Part shown: positions 36,177 through 45,157 of the stretch, in pieces
How positions within the stretch are numbered: the stretch's first letter is position 1
Layout: each line of letters begins with the position of its first letter
Assembly: GCF_900111985.1 (NCBI RefSeq)
Contig: NZ_FOKI01000008.1
Coordinates: forward strand, 62,001-126,000
Reading direction: 5' to 3'
From: Clostridium frigidicarnis
GTDB lineage: Bacteria; Bacillota; Clostridia; Clostridiales; Clostridiaceae
Length of the DNA: 64,000 bases
Translations under genes and position numbers: made by a program
Notes under the pieces: model-generated
Told to the model about the DNA's origin: nothing
What the model saw: the letters and a program-made list of their open reading frames with translations, nothing else
The model's database searches: none

Positions 36177-37535
36177 CTATTGTCCAACAGAGTTTTTAGC
36201 TTCTTCCATTTCCTTTTTAGCTCTTTCTAATGCCTCGTCAAGAGCTTGTTTTGATGTTTTGTTTCCTAGTAAAACTTCATCAAGAGCCTTTGACATATTA
36301 TCATGTATAGCATATCCATTTAAAACCTTTGGATCGCAATATCCATAGTCAAATTCTTTAATAGCATCTCCCTTAGATGGACAATCTTTATTTATATATT
36401 CTTTAAAATCCTTAGAATCAAGTATTGATTTTCTAAGTGGAAGATATCCTGAATTCATTCCCCACTTTACTTGACTTTCTGTTTCCATAAAGTATTTTAT
36501 ATATTCAAATGCTGCTAACTTTTCTTCAGGAGATGGTGTATTGAAGATTGCTACATCTGTTCCTGAGAAAAGAGCTGCATTCTCTTTACCTTGAGGTAAT
36601 ACTGCTGTTTTAAAGTTTATATTATTTTCTTTACATATTTTTGTTATATCAGGTAAAGTTGAAATTGATGATATTCCCATAGCAGCTTCTCCCCTACCTA
36701 AAGGACCTGTTATATAGTTATCTTCTTTAGCTATTTTTGCACTACCTGACTTAACTAATCCTGATAAGAAATCATAAGCTTCTACCCCTGTATCAGAATT
36801 AAATAATAATTCTTCTTTATCTTCATTTATAAGATGTCCACCTGCTTGTTCAACCCAAAAACTTGAATCAACTCCAACAGAAGCATTTAATGATAATCCG
36901 TATGTATCATTTTTTCCATCCCCATTAGTATCTTTAGTTAATTGTTCTGAAGCTTTCTTTAACTCATCCCAAGTAGTTGGAACTTCTACGTTATTCTTCT
37001 TTAAAATATCTTCATTATAGAAAAGTAAATATGTTGCTTTGTTAAATGGAAGAGAATGATGTTTTCCATTCCACATACCATTATCTCTTAAGAATTCAGG
37101 TATGTCATTCCAAACATCTTTCTTAAATCCAATTTTTTCATTGTCTATATATGGATTTAAGTCTTCTACTAAATCATTCATTACATAAGCTGTAAGTCTA
37201 TTTGGATATATCATTGTAAGTGCTGGCAAATTATTTGCTTTAGATGCACCTTCAAGTTTTGAGAACAATTCTTTATAATGTCCTTGATAAACCAAATTCA
37301 CAGTGATTTTACCCTGATTTTTCTTATTAAAATCATCTGTTATTTCTTTAAGAGCCTTTTCATTATCTCCATTCATAGCATGCCAAAACTCAATAGTTAC
37401 TGGATCTTTTATTTCTGTAGCTATTTGTTTGTCACTTTCCTTATTAGATGTACTATCCTTTTTTTCACCACAAGCCGTCATACCAAATGTTAACGACAGA
37501 GCCATTGTTAGTGCTATGAGTTTTTTAATTTTCAT
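36177..37535 (-). CDS. ugpB: Sugar/glycerol-3-phosphate ABC transporter substrate-binding lipoprotein
   Basis: This 452-residue family-1 binding protein has a lipoprotein signal MKIKKLIALTMALSLTFGMT and a lipobox ending MTAC-G. Seen are IEFWHAMNGDNEKALKEITD and HSLPFNKATYLLFYNEDILK, which fit UgpB-type proteins (compare FWH-M and PFN-S-P-LYYN in the glycerol-3-phosphate binder). It captures the substrate outside the membrane for the two permeases encoded upstream. It is the last gene of the operon. The substrate could also be a glycerophosphodiester or an oligosaccharide, so the symbol is probable, not certain. Confidence 0.82.
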   Translation of the reverse strand: MKIKKLIALTMALSLTFGMTACGEKKDSTSNKESDKQIATEIKDPVTIEFWHAMNGDNEKALKEITDDFNKKNQGKITVNLVYQGHYKELFSKLEGASKANNLPALTMIYPNRLTAYVMNDLVEDLNPYIDNEKIGFKKDVWNDIPEFLRDNGMWNGKHHSLPFNKATYLLFYNEDILKKNNVEVPTTWDELKKASEQLTKDTNGDGKNDTYGLSLNASVGVDSSFWVEQAGGHLINEDKEELLFNSDTGVEAYDFLSGLVKSGSAKIAKEDNYITGPLGRGEAAMGISSISTLPDITKICKENNINFKTAVLPQGKENAALFSGTDVAIFNTPSPEEKLAAFEYIKYFMETESQVKWGMNSGYLPLRKSILDSKDFKEYINKDCPSKGDAIKEFDYGYCDPKVLNGYAIHDNMSKALDEVLLGNKTSKQALDEALERAKKEMEEAKNSVGQ

Positions 37536-37585
37536 ATGTGTCCCCCACTTTAACTTATATATTTTAATAAGATTAAATCTTATTA

Positions 37586-38410
37586 TTACCCTTTGATTCC
37601 TGACTTAGTTATTCCTGAGATAATATACTTTTGAAGAACAAAATATATTATTATCATAGGAGTTATAATAATAGTTGCTGCAGCCATCAAAAGATGATAA
37701 TCATTGCCAGCCTCAGACGTAAAAGTCATAAGAGCAACAGGTAATGTTCTCATTTCTGGTATATTTGTGATTATAAGTGGCCACAAAAATTCATTCCAAC
37801 TATTTATAATCTTAAGCAATGCTATTGTTATAAGAGCTGGTTTTGATACTGGAACCATCACCTTCCACAAAAACTTAAAATCACTACAACCATCTATTTT
37901 AGCTGCCTTATACAAAGCTTCTGGCACCGTTAAAAAAAATTGTCTTAACAAAAATACTGAAAATACGCTTATTGTCCATGGAATAATCAATCCCTTGTAA
38001 GTATTTATCCATCCCAATTTAGAAATAGTTATATAGTTTGGAATTAAAATTACTTCCCCTGGAATTATCATAGTTCCAATAAATATTGAAAATATAACAT
38101 CCCTTCCCCAAAACTTTATCCTTGAAAATCCAAAGGCTGCAAGTATTGTAGTAATTAATGTTCCAGCTGTAACTCCTAAGGTTATGGTAAAACTATTGAA
38201 GAAAAATCTTATAATAGGTATTCTTTCTTGAACCTCTAAATAATTGTTCCACATAAATTTAGAAGGTAGTAACTTTGGTGGCATTTGGAACACCTCACCA
38301 AAGGGTTTTAAAGAGGTACTTAGCATCCAAAGAAATGGTGCTATAGTAATAATTGCCCCTATTACTAATACTGTATATACAAAAACTTTAGTAAACCTAT
38401 CCTTAATCAT
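37586..38410 (-). CDS. ugpE: ABC sugar permease (MalG/UgpE type)
   Basis: This 274-residue permease has six membrane helices and the EAA loop EALYKAAKIDGCSDFKFLWK, which contacts the ATPase. The N-terminal TIAPFLWMLSTSLKPFGEVF is typical of the second permease of family-1 sugar importers. It lies 50 bases before the binding-protein gene and is separated from the first permease gene by a 120-base gap with a hairpin. It pairs with the product of 38531-39427. Confidence 0.88.
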   Translation of the reverse strand: MIKDRFTKVFVYTVLVIGAIITIAPFLWMLSTSLKPFGEVFQMPPKLLPSKFMWNNYLEVQERIPIIRFFFNSFTITLGVTAGTLITTILAAFGFSRIKFWGRDVIFSIFIGTMIIPGEVILIPNYITISKLGWINTYKGLIIPWTISVFSVFLLRQFFLTVPEALYKAAKIDGCSDFKFLWKVMVPVSKPALITIALLKIINSWNEFLWPLIITNIPEMRTLPVALMTFTSEAGNDYHLLMAAATIIITPMIIIYFVLQKYIISGITKSGIKG

Positions 38411-38457
38411 ATAATCACCTTCCCAACTTCTATATGAATTGAAAGCATTATTTCAAG

Positions 38458-38517
38458 TTACAAGTTGAATTAAATCAAGTTAAACTATAATTACATTTCA
38501 TCACTTACAACTTGTAA
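38458..38517 (-). other. Inverted repeat between the two permease genes
   Basis: TTACAAGTTG (38458-38467) and CAACTTGTAA (38508-38517) are perfect complements. Looser pairing extends outward, and related CAAGT-type words repeat around it. No T-run follows, so it is probably an mRNA processing or stability hairpin inside the operon. Confidence 0.45.
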
Positions 38518-38530
38518 TTTGTCACTTGAT

Positions 38531-39427
38531 CTAATTTGTGTATTCAACTTTTTTCTTTCCTACCCTAAATTGAATAAAGTTTAAAATAAGTATTATTATA
38601 TAAAGAACCACAACAGCTGCTGAGGCTATTCCATAATGATATTGGTTATAAAATTTATTGTATATATAATAAACCATTGTTAAACAACTATTCAAAGGTC
38701 CTGGTATTTTATTAAAAAGAGCATATACTTCACCAAAAACCTTAAAGGAGTTTATTAAGCTTACAACTGATACAAATAATATGGTTGGAGATAATAATGG
38801 TATTGTTATTTTAGTTAATATTCTCCATTTGTTTGCCCCATCAATCTGAGCAGCTTTACCATATTGGTCATCTATATTTTGAAGACCTGCCAAAAAAATT
38901 ATTATATTATATCCTAAACTTTTCCATATGCTTAGTATTATTAATGCTACCATTGAATATTTAGGATCTGTAAGCCAATTAATAGGATTAATATTAACTA
39001 TTCCTAGTAGATAATTTAAAACTCCGTACTCGCTATTAAATATCCATCTCCAAACCATAGATATTGCAACAGTTGATGTTACAAATGGTATAAAATAAAT
39101 AGTTCTAAATAATTCTTTGAATTTTATCTTTGAATTTAAAAATACAGCGATTAATAAAGATATACTTATAGATAATGGCATAACCCATAAGACATAAATC
39201 ACTGTGTTTTTTAGTGCTATAAAAAACTCAGTATCATTAAAAATATATTTGTAATTATTTAGTCCTCTTTGAAAAACAATATCTTTTATGTAATTATATT
39301 TATTATAAAAACTCATATCTATGGTTTTTATAATTGGATATACACTAAAAATAATAAGTATTATTAATACAGGAGATATGTATACAATCCCTCTTATAAA
39401 GGATTTAATATTTTTTTCTTCTTTCAA
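38531..39427 (-). CDS. ugpA: ABC sugar permease (MalF/UgpA type)
   Basis: This 298-residue permease has six helices. The first reads GIVYISPVLIILIIFSVYPI, and the EAA-type loop DDQYGKAAQIDGANKWRILT is near residue 195. The length matches UgpA-like permeases. It follows the ATPase gene by 13 bases. With UgpE-type and UgpC-type subunits it forms the importer channel. Confidence 0.88.
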   Translation of the reverse strand: MKEEKNIKSFIRGIVYISPVLIILIIFSVYPIIKTIDMSFYNKYNYIKDIVFQRGLNNYKYIFNDTEFFIALKNTVIYVLWVMPLSISISLLIAVFLNSKIKFKELFRTIYFIPFVTSTVAISMVWRWIFNSEYGVLNYLLGIVNINPINWLTDPKYSMVALIILSIWKSLGYNIIIFLAGLQNIDDQYGKAAQIDGANKWRILTKITIPLLSPTILFVSVVSLINSFKVFGEVYALFNKIPGPLNSCLTMVYYIYNKFYNQYHYGIASAAVVVLYIIILILNFIQFRVGKKKVEYTN

Positions 39428-39440
39428 AATCTATCAACTC

Positions 39441-40511
39441 CTATACTAACAAGTTATCACCTGTAGTCTTGCTAAAAATATAAATCTTTTCATTTTTAAT
39501 CTTAAGAAAAATCCTCTCTGAAATAGAATTTAATTTTTCATATGGAACTATACAGCGGAGCATTTTATCTTTAATTATTATTTTTACAATAGCTTCACGC
39601 CCTATTATTTCCACCATAGATACTTGTCCCTCTATATCACATTTTTCTAAAGAATCCACCACATAAAAATCTTCGCACCTTATTCCTATATCATAGCTAC
39701 AATCTTCTAAAGATTTTTCCTTTAATAAGTTAGTTATATCTATTGATTTATTAAGTACATTTAGAGTATTGCCTTCTATGTACCCTTCAACTATATTTAT
39801 AGGAGGATTTCCCAAAAATTTAGATACGAACAAATTTTTAGGCTTTATATATAAGTTTTGTGGTTTATCAAACTGTTGAAGCTTTCCCTTATTTAATAAA
39901 GCTATTTTATCTGATATGGTCATTGCTTCCTCTTGGTCATGAGTTACAAAAACCGTTGTTATTTTTAGTTCTTTTTGAATTCTTCTTATTTCCTCCCTCA
40001 TATCAATTCTAAGGTGGGCATCTAGATTTGAAAGTGGTTCATCTAACAGTAAAATTTTAGGTTTCTTTACCAATGCTCTTGCTATTGCTACCCTTTGTTG
40101 TTGTCCCCCTGAAATTTGAGAAGGTTTTCTTTTAAGTAAATCTTCTATCTTTGCAAGCTTTGCAATCTCCTCTACTAAATCTTTAATTTCACTTTTTTTA
40201 AATTTCTTCATTTTAAGTGGAAATGCTATATTTTCATATACATTTAAATGAGGATATAATGCATAATTTTGAAAAACCATACCTATATTCCTATTCTCTG
40301 GTTTAACCTCATCTACACATTTATCATCAAACAATATATTTCCGTTTTCAGCCTTGTTAAATCCAGCAATAGTAAAAAGCGTTGTACTTTTTCCACAACC
40401 ACTTGGCCCTAAAAGACTAACTAATATACCATCCTCAATTGTTAAATCTAACTTATCTACTGCCGTTACATTATCAAACTTCACTGTTAAGTCTTTTATT
40501 GTTAAACTCAT
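39441..40511 (-). CDS. ugpC: ABC importer ATPase (UgpC/MalK/MsmX type)
   Basis: This 356-residue ATPase shows Walker A GPSGCGKSTTLFTIAG, the Q-loop in MVFQNYALYPHLNVYENIAF, the signature SGGQQQRVAIARAL and Walker B ILLLDEPLSNLDA, with the switch histidine in TTVFVTHDQEEAM. The C-terminal third (from about 240) is the regulatory OB-fold domain of the MalK family. The ATG at 40511 gives MSLTIKDLTVKF; a GTG five codons upstream is possible but overlaps the ribosome site. It heads the ugp operon. Confidence 0.9.
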   Translation of the reverse strand: MSLTIKDLTVKFDNVTAVDKLDLTIEDGILVSLLGPSGCGKSTTLFTIAGFNKAENGNILFDDKCVDEVKPENRNIGMVFQNYALYPHLNVYENIAFPLKMKKFKKSEIKDLVEEIAKLAKIEDLLKRKPSQISGGQQQRVAIARALVKKPKILLLDEPLSNLDAHLRIDMREEIRRIQKELKITTVFVTHDQEEAMTISDKIALLNKGKLQQFDKPQNLYIKPKNLFVSKFLGNPPINIVEGYIEGNTLNVLNKSIDITNLLKEKSLEDCSYDIGIRCEDFYVVDSLEKCDIEGQVSMVEIIGREAIVKIIIKDKMLRCIVPYEKLNSISERIFLKIKNEKIYIFSKTTGDNLLV

Positions 40512-40622
40512 ATGTGCTTTCGTCACCTCTTTATTCTATACAACTTATCTTAAATAATATAAAACTATATGATCAAATTCCATATAAAGCCAAAAATCAT
40601 TTACTAAATTCGCTCATTAGCT

Positions 40623-41186
40623 TTAATTTTCTACATCTACTCTAGTGCAAAATTTATATAAATTCTCTATGGAACTAGGTAAATACCCCTCAAATGGTAC
40701 ACTTATATTTCTTTCATTTAAAAGCTTTTTGAATTCTTCAATAAATACACCACTTGTATTATCTTCTTTAATTGACCCTATTACTGATTGCAATTTGTCA
40801 TTATTGCTTAATTCTCCGCCCCAATGTCCTATACAAGTTTTATTAACTCCACAACTTGGACTACCGTCAATTCCAATAATTCCAATTACATCATATTGCT
40901 TTAAGTACTCCTCCATTTCATCTATGAAGGGCATAAGTATAAGTCTACAATGATTCCTGAAAAATGGCGTATCAAACTGATCTTTTACATGTCCCCATCT
41001 CTTAAGACCATACAAAGTAAATTCAGGACAAGGTAATTGAATTATTCCTATTTCTTCTTCTATTAAATAAGCTAAAAATTTGTTTTTATTTTTTATGTAC
41101 TCTTCACTTCTTAACTTTGATTCATTTTTTACCTTTGAAAATGAATTAAGCATACAATGACTTACAAAAACAATTCTTTTTTTCAC
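40623..41186 (-). CDS. TudS-related (DUF523/CD3072-type) putative desulfidase
   Basis: This 187-residue protein has a conserved cysteine layout: VSHCMLNSFSKV near the N-terminus, GIDGSPSCGVNKTCIGHWGG in the middle and FCTRVD at the end. It resembles the DUF523/TudS group, in which three cysteines hold a 4Fe-4S cluster used for sulfur removal from thiouracil, and more closely the CD3072-type relatives. LPCPEFTLYGLKRWG may supply another ligand. The reaction of this subgroup is not established. It lies upstream of the ugp operon with a separate promoter. Confidence 0.75.
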   Translation of the reverse strand: MKKRIVFVSHCMLNSFSKVKNESKLRSEEYIKNKNKFLAYLIEEEIGIIQLPCPEFTLYGLKRWGHVKDQFDTPFFRNHCRLILMPFIDEMEEYLKQYDVIGIIGIDGSPSCGVNKTCIGHWGGELSNNDKLQSVIGSIKEDNTSGVFIEEFKKLLNERNISVPFEGYLPSSIENLYKFCTRVDVEN

Positions 41187-41317
41187 TTTATCACTCCCAA
41201 ATTTTACAAAATTCCTGTTTTTCCTCTAAATTCCATTATAATTTATTATACTACTTTTTCCAAATAGGAATTTTAAATAAATTATATATTTTCTATTTGA
41301 AAAACAAATATAAAAAA

Positions 41318-41340
41318 GCAAATTGTTTTTAACAATTTGC
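41318..41340 (-). terminator. Terminator of the small ORF at 41374
   Basis: GCAAATTGTT (41318-41327) and AACAATTTGC (41331-41340) form a perfect 10-bp stem followed on the minus strand by TTTTTTATA. Its place 33 bases after the small ORF supports that ORF being a gene. Confidence 0.85.
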
Positions 41341-41373
41341 CTATACATGCTTATTTAAATATAACTATAGTAA

Positions 41374-41529
41374 TTATCCTTTTCTTTCAATAGATATTTT
41401 ATTTTTAAGTATAGTTCTTAAAAAATTTTTGTTATTTATAAAAATATCATCGATTACTATCCCGTCTTCTTCTATTTCTTTTTCATTCTCAATATATTTT
41501 AATTGTTTTTCTTCATTTAAATTCTTCAA
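41374..41529 (-). CDS. Small acidic/basic protein of unknown function
   Basis: This 51-residue ORF starts at TTG (41529) with a strong GGAGGGG seven bases upstream. The peptide begins KNLNEEKQLKYIENEKEIEE, continues DGIVIDDIFINNKNFLRTIL and ends KNKISIERKG. It is highly charged and helical in the first half and has no membrane segment. The combination of ribosome site, compact size and a textbook terminator directly downstream argues that it is expressed. It is shorter than usual annotation cut-offs, and I recognise no family. Confidence 0.6.
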   Translation of the reverse strand: MKNLNEEKQLKYIENEKEIEEDGIVIDDIFINNKNFLRTILKNKISIERKG

Positions 41530-41920
41530 GAACACCCCTCCTTAACCTAATTACAAAAGTAACATTAACTATTTATATACCTATATAAAATCCTCCATCA
41601 CACTTCTATAACAAACGTTATTTATGTTGATTTTCTATTATGTCTACTATACAAGTTTTTCCTAAACATAGGATTAATATTTCTAACACACTGAAATTCG
41701 TTTAAATATCGCTGTCTCTTTAGTAAATTATTTGATTTCACTAATAAATATCTATTCAATTTATACTATGCAACTATGGGTTTGCTTTGTCAATAATAAA
41801 TATCTTACTTTTCATGAATTTATATACTATTAGTATATGTGTGTTTTTATTATTTGATTTTGTTATATGCAAAGTTTACCTATTATACATATAGCAGTTC
41901 AAATTACATTCAAATAGGAA
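41530..41920. other. Intergenic region upstream of the small ORF
   Basis: This is about 390 bases with no recognisable gene. A minus-strand TTGACA at 41788-41793 with an A+T-rich -10-like stretch downstream could start transcription toward the small ORF, leaving a long leader. No riboswitch pattern was recognised. Confidence 0.35.
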
Positions 41921-41960
41921 AATAGCTGAAATAGAAAATAAAAGTTCTATTTCAGCTATT
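41921..41960 (-). terminator. Terminator after the acylation cluster
   Basis: AATAGCTGAAATAGAA (41921-41936) and TTCTATTTCAGCTATT (41945-41960) form a perfect 16-bp stem with an 8-base loop, two bases from the stop of the DHHW gene. The T-run after it is short (TTTTCC). Confidence 0.8.
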
Positions 41961-41962
41961 GT

Positions 41963-43132
41963 TTATTCTAAGGGAATAAGATTTTTTATTGAATCATCTT
42001 GGAAAAAGGTATTTGCATTATATAAAAACAACACATTATCCACTTGATTTTCTTTTATAAATTCATATATATCACCATTGTAGTATCTTAAATCCACCAT
42101 TGATATTGAACTAAAATCCTGTGATAAAAATGGAACTAAGCTATTGGCATAAGAATCTTTTATAATAAGAAGCTTTTTTCCATTTTCACATGGAGTATTA
42201 ATTTTAACAACACTATGATTACCACCAAAGAAAAGAGCATATTTATCTTTTCCATTTAAAGCATCTAAATCATAAAATGTAGTTGCCTTTTTATCTTCTT
42301 CAGCATAGTTAACTAAAACATCAGTGTTTCCTTTAGGTACATATACATTAATATCATCTCCATCTAAATGTCTAAATCCACCTTTTGAATAAAGAGTCCC
42401 ATAAAAATCATTTGTAACTTTATTTATTGAAAAATCTTCTTTATTCTTTGGTGTACAACCTAGTCCTTCCATTATAGCTCTATATCCATAATATGCTCCC
42501 TCTGTTGTCCAGTGATGATCTGTTTTATAATAAATATTTTCATCTTTATGATTTTCTAGTTCTTTGTATACGTCTATAAAATTAAATTTATCCACTAAAG
42601 AATTTTTCAAATTATCTATATACTTCTTTTGACTTTCATCAGTTGAGTTCTTAGGCAACTTATCTTTTAATATTTCTATAGCATTAGGTACAATTGCTAT
42701 ATTCTTATTGATATCTTTTTCGAGTCCATAAAATGTATCAAAACTCTTTATAATCTCATCCATCTTTTCTTTAGATGGTTTCTGAAATTTTTCCATTAAA
42801 TATCCATCGTCCCCAATATAGACTCCATTTATATCCTTTTTTCCAATTAATCTTTCAGTGTCTGATTTTACCCCTATAAAAAAATCTCTAAATACAAATT
42901 GATCCGAAAAATATTTTTCAAATTTCTTAGTAAATCTACCATCCATAAGAAGATCTTTTGAAAACTTTGGTTTTTCAGCTAGAATTCTATTTTCCTCACT
43001 TGAAAAAGTCTTAACTGGTTTAATGATATTTAAACCACCAAACATTAAAATAACTAAAATAAAACTTAAAGATAGAATTCTTTTGTATGCTCTTCTATAT
43101 TTATCCTTTTTAATTTTTTTGTTTTTTTCCAT
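41963..43132 (-). CDS. DHHW/AlgX-like SGNH-type envelope protein
   Basis: This 389-residue protein has one N-terminal membrane anchor (ILSLSFILVILMFGGLNIIK) and an extracytoplasmic domain with the signature KTDHHWTTEGAYYGYRAI near residue 205. Nearby is SDQFVFRDFFIGVKSDTERL, and ENRILAEKPKF precedes it, as in DHHW and AlgJ/AlgX proteins. These work with an MBOAT protein to O-acetylate extracellular polysaccharide. It is encoded 14 bases after the MBOAT gene. The polymer that is modified is not revealed. Confidence 0.82.
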   Translation of the reverse strand: MEKNKKIKKDKYRRAYKRILSLSFILVILMFGGLNIIKPVKTFSSEENRILAEKPKFSKDLLMDGRFTKKFEKYFSDQFVFRDFFIGVKSDTERLIGKKDINGVYIGDDGYLMEKFQKPSKEKMDEIIKSFDTFYGLEKDINKNIAIVPNAIEILKDKLPKNSTDESQKKYIDNLKNSLVDKFNFIDVYKELENHKDENIYYKTDHHWTTEGAYYGYRAIMEGLGCTPKNKEDFSINKVTNDFYGTLYSKGGFRHLDGDDINVYVPKGNTDVLVNYAEEDKKATTFYDLDALNGKDKYALFFGGNHSVVKINTPCENGKKLLIIKDSYANSLVPFLSQDFSSISMVDLRYYNGDIYEFIKENQVDNVLFLYNANTFFQDDSIKNLIPLE

Positions 43133-43146
43133 ATATATACCTCATT

Positions 43147-44550
43147 TTAAAATCTAAAATATAAGAAAGGATTATAGCTTTCATTTACTAAAAATGCTAT
43201 TGATATAAGCATTATAAATATATTAGCTAAAATAAGCATATTCATAACCTTTCCATTCATATCTTCTTTTAATTTTTCTATTATATTACTTATAATTGGA
43301 GTTGATGTAATACCTAAAATTATAAATAAAAATATATTGTTTTTTAAATAATATATTGAAGCACTATCTATAAATTTAGCTCCATTAAGTCCAAACATAG
43401 TTTTTATATATGTAAATGCGTTAGTAAGTGTATCTAAATCAAAGAACACCCACCCTAATATAACTAAAATCATGGTATAAATATGAGCAACAACTTTGTT
43501 TTTTTCTAAGTATTTTAATAAAAATAGTTTTTCTATTAAAATGAAAAACCCAAAATATAATCCCCAAAATATAAAGTTCCAACTAGCACCATGCCAAAGC
43601 CCTGTTAAAAACCATACCACCAAAAGATTTCTGCATTGGTTTCTAAGTCCATTTCTATTACCACCAAGTGGAATATACACATATTCTCTAAACCAACTCC
43701 CAAGTGATATATGCCATCTACGCCAAAATTCTGTTATGCTTTTTGATACATATGGATAATTAAAGTTCTCTATGAAGTTAAATCCAAACATTTTTCCAAG
43801 TCCTATTGCCATATCTGAATATCCACTAAAATCAAAGTATATTTGGAAAGTAAATGCTAATATTCCAATCCAACTAGTAAATACAGATATTTCACTTATG
43901 TTAGAAGCTTTAATACTTGTCCATAATAATCCTATATTATTTGCAAGTAGAACTTTTTTCCCTAGCCCTGTTATAAACCTTTCAACTCCACAGCCAAAGT
44001 TATCAAAAGTTTCCTTTCTATTATCTAATTCTTTATTTACATCTGAATATCTTACTATAGGCCCCGCAACTAACTGTGGAAACATTGTAACATATGCTCC
44101 AAATGAGATTATATTTTTTTGAGCTTTTACCTTTCCTAAATACACATCAATAACATATGATAATGTCTGGAATGTATAAAATGATATTCCTACAGGTAGT
44201 GGTAAACTATGAAAATTTATGTTTAATCCCAAAATAGAATTTATATTATCTATTAAAAATCCATAGTATTTAAAGAAAAATAATATTCCTAAATTTATAA
44301 CAACTGAATTTAAAAATATTGCATTGCATATAGGTTTATTTTTTCTATATTTTGATATAAATAAACCATTCATATAATCAAAAATCGTAGAAAAAACCAT
44401 TATAACTATATATACGGGTTCTCCCCATCCATAAAACACCAAACTAGCACAAAGAAGCACAAAATTTCTAAACTTCCTAGGTGAAATATAGTAAATAGCC
44501 AATGTTATAGGTAAAAATATAAATATAAATATTAAACTACTAAAAACCAA
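43147..44550 (-). CDS. MBOAT-family O-acyltransferase (AlgI/PatA/DltB-like)
   Basis: This 467-residue membrane protein has about ten helices. The MBOAT hallmarks are KSITEFWRRWHISLGSWFRE, YIPLGGNRNGLRNQ and VVWFLTGLWHGASWNFIFWG, with the catalytic histidine in LWHGASW. MBOATs move acyl groups across the membrane for wall polymers or exopolysaccharide. A TTG start follows GGAGTGATATACG. It is placed between the DUF4358 gene and its DHHW partner on one strand. Confidence 0.92.
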   Translation of the reverse strand: MVFSSLIFIFIFLPITLAIYYISPRKFRNFVLLCASLVFYGWGEPVYIVIMVFSTIFDYMNGLFISKYRKNKPICNAIFLNSVVINLGILFFFKYYGFLIDNINSILGLNINFHSLPLPVGISFYTFQTLSYVIDVYLGKVKAQKNIISFGAYVTMFPQLVAGPIVRYSDVNKELDNRKETFDNFGCGVERFITGLGKKVLLANNIGLLWTSIKASNISEISVFTSWIGILAFTFQIYFDFSGYSDMAIGLGKMFGFNFIENFNYPYVSKSITEFWRRWHISLGSWFREYVYIPLGGNRNGLRNQCRNLLVVWFLTGLWHGASWNFIFWGLYFGFFILIEKLFLLKYLEKNKVVAHIYTMILVILGWVFFDLDTLTNAFTYIKTMFGLNGAKFIDSASIYYLKNNIFLFIILGITSTPIISNIIEKLKEDMNGKVMNMLILANIFIMLISIAFLVNESYNPFLYFRF

Positions 44551-44647
44551 CGTATATCACTCCAATTAACAAATTTCAAATTTTTATCTGATTACCACCA
44601 TATAGATTTACTCATCTAACACTAAAATTATAGAATGAAGATTCATT

Positions 44648-45133
44648 CTATCTAAAACACTGTTTAAATGCTTTACTTGCATTTTCAACATCTTTACCTA
44701 CAAACAATATAAAATACTTGCCTTTAGAATAAAGCAGTTTACTTTCTATTAAAGCATACTGGTCTGGTGCATAGTCTTTAAAACTATTGCCTTGTTTCTC
44801 TGTTATTTCCTCAATCTTTTTTTCTATTGCCTCAGTATCATCTGCATTTTTAACTCTTATTAAAAGCAATTCATCTGCATTCATATTTGATATTGGAGTA
44901 TATATTCTAAAATCCTCTATATCATCGGGATTTATTCCATATGTTCTTTTTAAGTCTTTTGATGATCCTAGATTTAACTTAGAAAAATCACAGTTAGATT
45001 CTATATTGCTCATTATTTCATTAAGATCTACATCCTTTACCTTTACTGTTAAAATAGAACTTATACCCAATAACACTATTAAAGTTATTGAAAATATAAT
45101 TAAGAAATACTTGTTTAGTCCTTTATCTTTCAT
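44648..45133 (-). CDS. DUF4358-type lipoprotein-like protein
   Basis: This 161-residue protein has an N-terminal membrane segment (KYFLIIFSITLIVLLGISSI) and an outside domain containing YGINPDDIEDFRIYTPI and MNADELLLIRVKNADDTEAI. This fits the DUF4358 family, which is repeatedly found beside MBOAT/SGNH genes in clostridia. No lipobox cysteine is seen, so it is probably anchored by the helix. It likely serves the acylation machinery. Confidence 0.75.
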   Translation of the reverse strand: MKDKGLNKYFLIIFSITLIVLLGISSILTVKVKDVDLNEIMSNIESNCDFSKLNLGSSKDLKRTYGINPDDIEDFRIYTPISNMNADELLLIRVKNADDTEAIEKKIEEITEKQGNSFKDYAPDQYALIESKLLYSKGKYFILFVGKDVENASKAFKQCFR

Positions 45134-45157
45134 TATTGTAGCCTTTCTAAATTCCTT

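Noticed and set aside
36109-36348. Plus-strand 79-codon frame starting MKKKHFTIKY
   Set aside because: It begins in the terminator hairpin of the ugp operon and continues antisense to the binding-protein gene.
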